In this document: piece by piece, positions 6,911-12,418 of the stretch
Position numbering within the stretch: the first letter of the stretch is position 1
Layout of the letters: the number at the start of each line of letters is the position of its first letter
NCBI GenBank assembly: GCA_964619285.1
Contig: CAZUCT010000217.1
Span: forward strand, 1-12,418
DNA from: CALKCV01 sp964619285
GTDB taxonomy: Bacteria; Cyanobacteriota; Cyanobacteriia; Cyanobacteriales; Microcoleaceae
Length of the DNA stretch: 12,418 nt
Reading direction: 5' to 3'
The notes under the pieces: model-generated
The model's input: only the letters and a program-made list of their open reading frames with translations
Told to the model about the DNA's origin: nothing
Database searches by the model: none
Translations under genes and position numbers: made by a program

Positions 6911-6938
6911 ATCTTAACTTAATGACAGTAATTGTCAA
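6911..6938 (-). promoter_or_regulatory. Promoter of the candidate sRNA with overlapping dyad
   Basis: TTGACA (6938-6933, perfect -35), a 16-base spacer and TAAGAT (6916-6911, 4 of 6 to TATAAT) place the start at about 6905-6903, exactly where the first RNA stem begins. A TGACA-N5-TGTCA dyad (6923-6937) overlaps the -35. Read on the - strand, TTGACAAT-TA-CTGTCATT also loosely resembles the HLR1 element (two TTACA-type octamers two bases apart) recognised by RpaB, with several mismatches. Confidence 0.6.
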
Positions 6939-7059
6939 TCATCTTTTACTTATTTCTTTCTTATTATTGAAGACAAGCCGATTTGGGCCATTAACTCAAT
7001 AATGGGCCATAGCTACCTGGCTTTCTCTTTCAGTAGTTGTAGGCCATTGCCAGTAAAAA

Positions 7060-7082
7060 TTAATGAAACTTTTTTTCATTAA
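7060..7082. promoter_or_regulatory. Perfect 9-bp dyad upstream of the antenna promoter
   Basis: TTAATGAAA (7060-7068) and TTTCATTAA (7074-7082) form a perfect inverted repeat around CTTTT. It ends four bases before the -35 hexamer, the right place for a dimeric transcription factor. The AT-rich AATGA/TCATT form is reminiscent of Fur-family sites, which would suit an iron-responsive antenna operon, but it does not match a consensus well enough to assign. Confidence 0.55.
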
Positions 7083-7086
7083 CCCC

Positions 7087-7114
7087 TTGACAATTGAAAA
7101 AAATTGTTGATAAT
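7087..7114 (+). promoter_or_regulatory. Sigma-70-type promoter of the antenna operon
   Basis: TTGACA (7087-7092), a 16-base spacer and GATAAT (7109-7114, 5 of 6) make a near-consensus promoter with an expected start near 7121 and a leader of about 55 bases. An ACAATT/AATTGT dyad (7090-7095 and 7102-7107) overlaps the spacer and could bind a repressor. The region between this promoter and the opposing sRNA promoter (6939-7059) also has two TGGGCCAT copies near 6984 and 7003 of unknown meaning. Confidence 0.72.
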
Positions 7115-7175
7115 TAATCTTAATAAGCCGCGAAGGCTGAAAACTCAATCAAACGACAAAGGAGGTCCAAAGGCC

Positions 7176-8234
7176 ATGACAACAAGCATGGTGACTCAAT
7201 CCTTCCCGGCGGAAGGACAATCGTTTCCCTGGTGGGCGGGGAACGGACGTTTAGCAAAGCTATCGGGACGGCTGCTCGGAGCCCACGTCGCCCACGCAGG
7301 TTTAATCGTCTTCTGGGCGGGAGCTTACACCCTATTTGAACTCTCCCGGTTCAACCCAGATCTGCCCATGTACGAACAGGGCCTAATACTATTGCCGCAC
7401 CTGGCCGCCCAAGGTTGGGGCGTCGGTGCGGGGGGTAAAATCGTGGATACCTACCCCTACTTCGCCATTGGCGTCATACATCTAATTAGTTCGGCCTTTC
7501 TCGGTTTCGGCGGCATCTTCCACGCCATTAAAGGGCCAGAAATCCTCGACAAAGGCTCATTTTTCGGTTACGACTGGGAAGATGGCAAAAAAATGACCAC
7601 CATCATCGGCATCCACCTCCTTCTTTTGGGGGCAGGGGCCTTCTTGTTGGCGGCCAAAGCTATGTATTTTGGTGGTTTATATGATACCGCAATTGGTGAC
7701 GTCCGCGTAATTTCCAACCCGACTTTAGACCCGGGAACCATATTTGGCTATCTCTTCGGAGCGGGTGGCAAATACTGGCTGGCAGGAGTCGATAACCTGG
7801 AAGATGTCATCGGCGGGCATATCTACGTCGGCCTGATTTGCATTTTGGGAGGTTTATGGCATATTCGCACCAAACCCTTCCCCTGGACTTACCGACTGTT
7901 CGTATGGTCTGGAGAAGCGTACCTCTCCTATAGCATCGGTGCTGTTGCCCTGATGGCTTTCGTTGCCGCGCTGTTTGTCTCGGTCAATACTATCGCCTAC
8001 CCAGTAGAATTCTACGGACCGACTTTGAAGGTGGGCATCGAACAATATCCCTTCTTCAAACTTGGAAGCGGCGATCTCCTTACTTCTCGCGTCTGGTTGG
8101 CAAACGCTCACTTCTGGCTGGGCTTCTTCTTCTTGCAAGGACACATCTTCCACGCGCTGCGGGCGGCTGGCTTTGATTTCCGTCAGGGCAAAAAAGTCGC
8201 TTCCTTGGTAACCTCCAGGGCAGAGGAGGTATAA
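7176..8234 (+). CDS. IsiA/Pcb-family chlorophyll-binding antenna protein 1
   Basis: This 352-residue thylakoid membrane protein has the six-helix CP43-like fold without the large lumenal loop of CP43/CP47. It binds chlorophyll and feeds energy to a photosystem, usually as a ring or arc around photosystem I. Helix marks with likely chlorophyll-ligating histidines are: GAHVAHAGLIVFWAGA (His37, His40), LLPHL (His75) and IHLISS (His102), IIGIHLLLLG (His147), IGGHIYVG with LWHI (His215, His229), SGEAYLSYS, and ANAHFW with QGHIFHALR (His312, His323, His326). VDTYPYF (90-96) is typical of the Pcb branch. I chose ATG 7176 rather than an in-frame codon at 7104: AAAGGAGGT (7158-7166) lies nine bases before it, and 7104 falls in the promoter. 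It is the first gene of the operon. I cannot say whether it serves photosystem I or II, though the PsaL fusion downstream favours I. Confidence 0.93.
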   Translation: MTTSMVTQSFPAEGQSFPWWAGNGRLAKLSGRLLGAHVAHAGLIVFWAGAYTLFELSRFNPDLPMYEQGLILLPHLAAQGWGVGAGGKIVDTYPYFAIGVIHLISSAFLGFGGIFHAIKGPEILDKGSFFGYDWEDGKKMTTIIGIHLLLLGAGAFLLAAKAMYFGGLYDTAIGDVRVISNPTLDPGTIFGYLFGAGGKYWLAGVDNLEDVIGGHIYVGLICILGGLWHIRTKPFPWTYRLFVWSGEAYLSYSIGAVALMAFVAALFVSVNTIAYPVEFYGPTLKVGIEQYPFFKLGSGDLLTSRVWLANAHFWLGFFFLQGHIFHALRAAGFDFRQGKKVASLVTSRAEEV

Positions 8235-8236
8235 AA

Positions 8237-9220
8237 ATGACAGTATCAGTGGCGCAAAAACAATACGACTGGCTGGCTGGCAATGCCCGCTTCGTCAATC
8301 TTTCCGGCAAATTGTTGGGAGCCCACGTCGCCCACGCAGGTCTAATTGTCTTCTGGGCGGGAGCGATGACTCTCTTCGAGGTCGCTAAGTACGATCCAAC
8401 TCTGCCTTTGTACGAGCAAGGGTTAATCCTGCTGCCGCACCTGGCCACTCTCGGTTTTGGTGTCGGCGACGGCGGACAAATTGTGGATACTTATCCTTAC
8501 TTCGCGATCGCTGTCGTCCACCTCATCAGTTCCGCAGTTCTCGGTGCCGGCGGTCTCTACCACGCCCTACTCGGACCGGATGTATTAGAAGAAGACAATA
8601 CCTTTTTCGGCTTCTTCGGCTACAACTGGACTGACAAAGACAAAATGACAACCATCATCGGCATCCATCTACTGCTGTTAGGCTTCGGTGCTTGGTTGCT
8701 GGTAGCTAAAGCCCTGTTTTGGGGAGGTTTATACGACCCCAACGTAGAGAGCGTTCGGGTTATTACCGAACCTACCCTCAACGCCGGTCGCATTTTTAGC
8801 TACCTCTTCGGGATCCAGGGCGGCAAAGGCATGGCAGCAGTTGACAACCTCGAAGATGTTGTCGGCGGTCATATCTGGATCGGATTTATTTGCGTTCTGG
8901 GTGGCGCGTGGCATATCCTCACCAAACCTTTTCCCTGGGCCGAGCGGGTTCTCTACTGGTCTGGCGAGGCTTATCTTTGCTACAGTCTGGGCGCTTTGGC
9001 CTATATGGGATTCTTGGCCGGTTACTTCGTGACTTTCAACGGCACGGTTTATCCAGAAGTCTTTTACGGACCCCTGGGTTTGACCGCAGAAGCGGGAGTC
9101 GTAACTGTAAGAACCTGGTTGGCGACGAGCCACTTTATTTTGGCAGCATTGTTTTTGGCGGGTCATATTTGGCACGGGCTCCGCGTTCGTACTGCAGCAG
9201 TGGGGATTGATTTACGATGA
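8237..9220 (+). CDS. IsiA/Pcb-family chlorophyll-binding antenna protein 2 (tail-less)
   Basis: This 327-residue six-helix antenna protein is a paralogue of its neighbours. It has GAHVAHAG (His30, His33), LLPHL (His68), VHLISS (His95), IGIHLLLLG (His144), VGGHIWIG with AWHI (His212, His226), and TSHFILA with GHIWHGLR (His299, His310, His313). It ends a few residues after helix six (RTAAVGIDLR), so it lacks the cytoplasmic tail of about 20 residues found in antenna 1. The ribosome binding site GAGGAGGT (8223-8230) lies inside the end of antenna 1, and the start codon follows that stop by two bases. Its own stop shares ATGA with the start of antenna 3, so the three genes are translationally coupled. 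The end point matches the helix-to-PsaL junction of antenna 3, which may mean antenna 2 arose from a fusion-type ancestor or is its simple form. Confidence 0.92.
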   Translation: MTVSVAQKQYDWLAGNARFVNLSGKLLGAHVAHAGLIVFWAGAMTLFEVAKYDPTLPLYEQGLILLPHLATLGFGVGDGGQIVDTYPYFAIAVVHLISSAVLGAGGLYHALLGPDVLEEDNTFFGFFGYNWTDKDKMTTIIGIHLLLLGFGAWLLVAKALFWGGLYDPNVESVRVITEPTLNAGRIFSYLFGIQGGKGMAAVDNLEDVVGGHIWIGFICVLGGAWHILTKPFPWAERVLYWSGEAYLCYSLGALAYMGFLAGYFVTFNGTVYPEVFYGPLGLTAEAGVVTVRTWLATSHFILAALFLAGHIWHGLRVRTAAVGIDLR

Positions 9221-10677
9221 CAGCAACAGCAACTATTACTAATACGAAGCAGCCGGAGTACGGCTGGTGGGCGGGAAATGCCCGTTTGACGGAGCTTTCT
9301 GGGAAACTTCTCGGGGCTCATCTGGCTCAAGCAGCTTTAATCGTGTTTTGGGCGGGGGCGTTTACTTTGTTCGAGCTCTCCCAGTACGACCCAGAACTGC
9401 CGATGTACGAGCAAGGGTCGATTTTATTGCCCCACCTGGCGAGTCTGGGTATTGGCATCGGCGATGGCGGACAGGTTGTGGATACTTATCCTTATTTCGC
9501 GATCGCCGTCTTGCACCTAGTCAGTTCCGCAGTTCTCGCAGCGGGCGGTCTCTATCACGCTCTACTGGGACCGGAAGTTCTGCCCCAAAATAAAACCTTT
9601 GCCGGCTTTTTCGGCTACGACTGGACCGACCAAGACAAAATGACGAGCATTATCGGCATTCATTTGTTGTTCTTAGGGTTTGGCGCTTGGTTGCTGGTAG
9701 CTAAAGCGATGTTTGTCGGCGGTTTGTACGATCCGGCAGTGGAGTCGGTGCGAATAGTTAGCAACCCGACTTTGAACCCCGTCGAGATTTTTGGCTATCT
9801 TATAGGAGCCAAAGGTGCTGCGGGTATGGCTGCAGTTGACAATCTCGAAGATGTTGTCGGCGGTCATGTTTATGTGGGACTTTTGTTAATTGGCGGCGGT
9901 ATCTGGCATATTCTCACGGTGCCGATGCAGTGGACCCAGCGCAGGCTGTTTTGGTCTGGGGAGGCGTATCTTTCCTACAGTCTGGGGGCTCTGGCTTATA
10001 TGGGATTTTTGGCAGCTTACTTCGTGACTGTCAACGATACTGTTTATTCAGAAGCGTTTTACGGTCCCGTCGGTTTGTCCGTCAGCGATGGGGGAGTTGC
10101 GACCTCTCGCACTTGGTTGGCGACGAGTCATTTCGTGCTGGCAATTTTGCTGCTGTTCGGCCATCTTTGGCACGCCATCCGGGTGCGATCGCAAGCAGCA
10201 GGATTTAATCTGCGTCTGGGGCAGTTCGTGACTCCTCAGGGCGATCGCTCGGAAACTCTCAAATATCTCGGCCAAATCGATCGCAACGATACCACTCTCC
10301 TTTTCTTGCGCAATTTACCCATTTATCGCCAAGGAATTTCCCCTAGTTTTCGAGGATTAGAAATTGGCATGGCTCACGGTTATTTTCTGCTAGGGCCCTT
10401 TGTCGCTTTGAGTCCTTTGGACGACGATAATTTAGCTTTGAAAGTTGGGTTATTGCTGGCAATGGGAACGGTGGTAATTGTAGCGATCGCTCTCAGTTTC
10501 TACGACAGCAAAACCCCAGAAAAAGGCCGGGTTTTCTCTTGGTTTAAAACTAGCGAAGACTGGAGTTTATTCCGAGGTAGTTTCCTCGTAGGCGGTATCG
10601 GCGGCGCGATTTTTGCTTACTTTTTGATGTCAAACTTTGACATCATCGATGCCATTTTCCGAGGCACTATTAACTAA
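9217..10677 (+). CDS. IsiA/Pcb antenna fused to a PsaL domain
   Basis: This 486-residue protein joins two photosynthetic domains. Residues 1-335 are a six-helix IsiA/Pcb antenna: GAHLAQAALIVFWAGA with His34 but Gln37 in place of the second histidine, VDTYPYF at 88-94, IGIHLLFLG with His149, VGGHVYVG with His217, SHFVLA with His305, and GHLWHAIR. After a linker (335-362), residues 363-486 are PsaL-like: LPIYRQGISPSFRGLEIG then MAHGYFLLGPF (367-395) is the PsaL hallmark, followed by LLLAMGTVVIVAIALSFY (412-429) and GSFLVGGIGGAIFAYFL (454-470). PsaL is the photosystem I subunit at the trimer interface, so the fusion could anchor an antenna at that position. Such fusions are known in some heterocystous and filamentous cyanobacteria. 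The gene overlaps antenna 2 by four bases (ATGA) and lacks a clear ribosome binding site, so its translation probably depends on coupling. Confidence 0.93.
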   Translation: MTATATITNTKQPEYGWWAGNARLTELSGKLLGAHLAQAALIVFWAGAFTLFELSQYDPELPMYEQGSILLPHLASLGIGIGDGGQVVDTYPYFAIAVLHLVSSAVLAAGGLYHALLGPEVLPQNKTFAGFFGYDWTDQDKMTSIIGIHLLFLGFGAWLLVAKAMFVGGLYDPAVESVRIVSNPTLNPVEIFGYLIGAKGAAGMAAVDNLEDVVGGHVYVGLLLIGGGIWHILTVPMQWTQRRLFWSGEAYLSYSLGALAYMGFLAAYFVTVNDTVYSEAFYGPVGLSVSDGGVATSRTWLATSHFVLAILLLFGHLWHAIRVRSQAAGFNLRLGQFVTPQGDRSETLKYLGQIDRNDTTLLFLRNLPIYRQGISPSFRGLEIGMAHGYFLLGPFVALSPLDDDNLALKVGLLLAMGTVVIVAIALSFYDSKTPEKGRVFSWFKTSEDWSLFRGSFLVGGIGGAIFAYFLMSNFDIIDAIFRGTIN

Positions 10678-10831
10678 GGTTTTTATGGTAGGTTGTGCGG
10701 ACAGAACCGGAACCAGACACAATTGCTCGGCAATCTTTAATAAAGTTTGGTTTCGTTCCGTTGGCCCTACCTACACTTCTACCGAAAGGACTTTTTTCGG
10801 ACATTTCTCTTTCCAAAAAAAACGAAAAAAA

Positions 10832-10869
10832 TTATCTCAAAAACCCATAAAATGCTTTTTTTGAGATAA
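10832..10869. terminator. Possible terminator hairpin after the antenna operon
   Basis: TTATCTCAAAAA (10832-10843) and TTTTTGAGATAA (10858-10869) form a perfect 12-bp inverted repeat with a 14-base loop, followed by AATGTTTTT. The stem is AT-rich, so its strength as an intrinsic terminator is uncertain; an mRNA-end stabiliser or operator is an alternative. Confidence 0.45.
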
Positions 10870-10999
10870 AATGTTTTTAACCAGAAAAAAGTAGTTACTC
10901 TTTAGTAAAAAAAACAAAATAGTAAAAAAAACAAAAATAGTAACTATGACTGGCAGAGTGCATTCCGTCTGATTGCTAGTAGAAAAAAACTTAGCAATT

Positions 11000-11051
11000 T
11001 TGACAATTAGCCATTAACAATTAGACCACCAAAAAAAGGAGAAAAACCTCC
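11000..11051 (+). promoter_or_regulatory. Leader of antenna 4: direct repeat and masked ribosome binding site
   Basis: TTGACAATTAG (11000-11010) and TTAACAATTAG (11014-11024) are direct repeats with a 14-base period. The first contains a consensus -35 hexamer, but no good -10 follows at the right distance. The ribosome binding site AAAGGAGAA (11035-11043) lies 10 bases before the start. Its GGAG (11038-11041) can pair with CTCC (11048-11051) directly before the ATG, a small hairpin that could weaken initiation. Confidence 0.45.
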
Positions 11052-12155
11052 ATGCAAAGTTACGGCAAACCAGAAGTAAAATACGATTGGTGGGCGGGAA
11101 ACGCCCGCTTCGCCAAACTGTCCGGTTTATTCATAGCCGCCCACGTCGCTCAAGCAGCCTTAATAACCTTTTGGGCGGGAGCATTCACGCTTTTTGAACT
11201 CTCTCAATATTCTCCAGACTTGCCCATGGGCGAGCAGGGGTTAATTCTCCTCCCCCACTTAGCAACATTAGGTCTCGGCATCGGCGATGGCGGCGTCGTC
11301 GTCGATACCTATCCCTACTTCGTCATTGGAACGGTACACCTAATCTCGTCGGCAGTATTGGCTGCGGGTGCCCTCTTCCATGCCTTTAAAGCCCCCGAAA
11401 GTCTCGCAGATGCTTCCGGCCGAGCCAAGAAGTTTCACTTTGAATGGGACGATCCCAAACAGTTAGGGCTGATTTTAGGACATCACCTGCTATTCTTAGG
11501 CATGGGTGCTTTGTTGCTAGCGGCCAAAGCTATGTATTTTGGTGGATTATACGATTCGACAGCTCAAACCGTTCGTCTGGTAACGAACCCCACTCTGGAT
11601 CCTTTAGTCATCTACGGCTATCAAACTCACTTTGCTTCTATTAGCAGTTTAGAAGATTTGGTCGGAGGTCACATCTACGTCGGCATTCTCTTAATCGCAG
11701 GCGGTGTATGGCACATCGTCAAAGAGCCTTTACCTTGGGCGAAAAAGGTGTTAATCTTCTCTGGGGAAGCAATTCTTTCCTACTCTCTAGGCGGTATTGC
11801 CTTAGCAGGATTTGTCGCAGCTTACTTCTGTGCGGTGAATACTTTAGCTTATCCGGTAGAATTCTACGGTCCTGCTTTGGATATCAAGCTCGGTATAACC
11901 CCCTATTTTGCCGACACCATCGAGTTACCTTTTGGGGTTCACACATCTCGCTGTTGGCTGGCAAACGCTCACTTCTTCTTAGCTTTCTTCTTCCTGCAAG
12001 GTCATCTCTGGCACGCTTTGCGAGCGATGGGAGTTGATTTCAGCCGCATTGAAACTGCTTTAAATTCCGCAGGCGAGCCCCAACCGGCACGCTCTGGGAG
12101 CAAACCAGCAGCAAAAGCAAAAACGGAACCAGCGGCTCAACCTGCTGAAGCTTAA
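11052..12155 (+). CDS. isiA: IsiA-like chlorophyll-binding antenna protein 4
   Basis: This 367-residue six-helix antenna protein is the closest of the four to classical IsiA (CP43'). The start MQSYGKPEVKYDWWAGN, the FHFEWDDPKQ stretch (128-137) followed by LILGHHLLFLG with paired His144-His145, and HTSRCWLANAHFF then LQGHLWHALRAMGVDF (297-330) all follow the IsiA pattern. It keeps the Pcb-like VDTYPYF (84-90). In helix 1 it has HVAQAA (His31, Gln34), like antenna 3. The C-terminal tail (about 338-367) is an added Ala/Pro/Lys-rich extension with no visible motif. IsiA rings around photosystem I form under iron starvation; whether this copy does is inferred. The start is supported by AAAGGAGAA 10 bases upstream. 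It is separated from the operon by a 374-bp structured spacer and probably has its own promoter. No isiB (flavodoxin) gene is within the window. The isiA symbol reflects family likeness, not proven orthology. Confidence 0.9.
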   Translation: MQSYGKPEVKYDWWAGNARFAKLSGLFIAAHVAQAALITFWAGAFTLFELSQYSPDLPMGEQGLILLPHLATLGLGIGDGGVVVDTYPYFVIGTVHLISSAVLAAGALFHAFKAPESLADASGRAKKFHFEWDDPKQLGLILGHHLLFLGMGALLLAAKAMYFGGLYDSTAQTVRLVTNPTLDPLVIYGYQTHFASISSLEDLVGGHIYVGILLIAGGVWHIVKEPLPWAKKVLIFSGEAILSYSLGGIALAGFVAAYFCAVNTLAYPVEFYGPALDIKLGITPYFADTIELPFGVHTSRCWLANAHFFLAFFFLQGHLWHALRAMGVDFSRIETALNSAGEPQPARSGSKPAAKAKTEPAAQPAEA

Positions 12156-12175
12156 GAGTTGTTAGTTGTTAGTAG

Positions 12176-12192
12176 GGTGCGCAACGCGCACC
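12176..12192. repeat. GC-rich palindrome after antenna 4
   Basis: GGTGCGC (12176-12182), loop AAC, GCGCACC (12186-12192) is a perfect hairpin 20 bases after the stop codon. It is a sister of the palindrome at 970-987. It lacks a following T-run, so termination is only possible, and it is better described as a dispersed repeat. Confidence 0.75.
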
Positions 12193-12196
12193 TTAC

Positions 12197-12418
12197 AGAG
12201 TCATTATATGACCTTCAAAAGGCCATCGATGAGCTTCAAAGAGTCATTATATGACCTTCAAAAGGCCATCGATGAGCTTCAAAGAGTCATTATANNNNNN
12301 NNNNNNNNNNNNNNNNNNNNNNNNNNNNNNNNNNNNNNNNNNNNNNNNNNNNNNNNNNNNNNNNNNNNNNNNNNNNNNNNNNNNNNNNNNNNNNTGACCT
12401 TCAAAGGGCCATCGATGA
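12197..12418. repeat. 43-bp tandem repeat interrupted by the gap
   Basis: Identical units of 43 bases start at 12197 and 12240, with a third starting at 12283 and cut by the gap after 12 bases. A partial, slightly different copy resumes after the gap (12395-12418, AAAGGG in place of AAAAGG). Each unit contains TCATTATATGA, CCTTCAAAAGG and CATCGATG, three short self-complementary segments. The period is not a multiple of three and every forward frame meets stops, so it is probably not coding. Confidence 0.88.
12295..12394. other. Assembly gap (100 N)
   Basis: A placeholder of exactly 100 unknown bases lies inside the 43-bp tandem array. The array probably has more units than shown, and the real length is unknown. 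Confidence 0.97.

Larger units (their letters stand above)
10678..11051. other. Structured spacer between antenna 3 and antenna 4
   Basis: No gene fits here, and the + strand ORF running across it is low-complexity. Seen in order: a region able to pair over distance (GTAGGT near 10687 with ACCTAC near 10769, and AACCAGAC near 10711 with GTTTGGTT near 10745); a small hairpin ATTGC-TCG-GCAAT (10722-10734); a CCGAAA/TTTCGG hairpin (10782-10800); the long AT hairpin at 10832-10869; and a TAGTTACT/AGTAACTA dyad (10892-10899, 10939-10946) enclosing two AGTAAAAAAAACAAAA copies (10904, 10921). The folded part may stabilise or end the upstream operon transcript, and the last 100 bases probably hold the promoter of antenna 4. 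Confidence 0.6.

Noticed and set aside
7104..7175. Earlier start for antenna 1 at 7104
   Set aside because: That codon lies between the -35 and -10 hexamers, the added residues are not family-like, and a strong AAAGGAGGT precedes 7176.
7176..8234. Interpretation as psbC (CP43)
   Set aside because: The protein is about 100 residues shorter, lacks the large lumenal loop of CP43, and has Pcb-type VDTYPYF.
8080..8448. 122-codon - strand frame spanning antenna 1 and antenna 2
   Set aside because: Antisense to two clear genes with typical family proteins; no start signals or family features.
12197..12294. Possible coding of a helical peptide (DLQKAIDELQ) in the 43-bp repeat
   Set aside because: The pattern is helix-like in one frame, but the 43-base period shifts frame each unit and stops appear within each unit.
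12197..12418. CRISPR array
   Set aside because: The units are wholly identical and directly abutting with no variable spacers, and no cas gene is present.

Overview
The window comes from a cyanobacterium. Two things show this: twelve copies of the octamer GCGATCGC (HIP1), and a cluster of four six-helix chlorophyll-binding antenna genes of the IsiA/Pcb (CP43-like) family. The many short palindromes and AATTAACAATT-type repeats between genes suggest a large-genome, probably filamentous lineage, but the species cannot be named from this sequence. Two 100-N assembly gaps (4023-4122 and 12295-12394) interrupt it.

Left part, + strand: a repeat-rich spacer with a nested palindrome (1-306), an FMN-dependent NADH azoreductase (azoR, 307-930), a MATE/DinF-type efflux transporter (1027-2361) and a secreted-type RTX calcium-binding protein (2382-3905) with two duplicated N-terminal beta domains.

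Middle part, - strand: a compact defence and stress islet read right to left. It holds a RelE/YafQ-like toxin-antitoxin pair (6164-6672), then an AAA15/RloA-type ATPase (4889-6097) overlapping an RloB-domain Toprim-like protein (4228-4902). Two near-identical palindromic repeats bracket the toxin-antitoxin pair. The islet contains no HIP1 site, unlike most of the rest of the window, which is weak evidence of transfer.

Right part: between the islet and the antenna genes lies a strong candidate for an unannotated small RNA on the - strand (about 6905 to 6787). It has a consensus-like promoter, two perfect-stem hairpins and a textbook U8 terminator. It diverges from the antenna promoter, and its first loop is complementary to the ribosome binding sites of two of the antenna genes. 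The antenna operon follows on the + strand: antenna 1 (7176-8234), antenna 2 (8237-9220, without a C-terminal tail) and antenna 3 (9217-10677, fused to a PsaL domain), coupled by gaps or overlaps of a few bases. Then come a 374-bp structured spacer and antenna 4 (11052-12155), the most IsiA-like member, with its own leader. After that come a GC palindrome and a 43-bp tandem repeat running into the second gap.

Working model: the antenna proteins gather light for photosystem I, and the PsaL fusion probably docks or replaces the PsaL face of the reaction centre, most likely under iron limitation or a special light regime. Dyad operators at the promoter and the divergent small RNA would adjust their synthesis. 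The architecture of the antenna genes has relatives in other cyanobacteria. The small RNA and its link to the antenna leaders is the part I would regard as potentially new.
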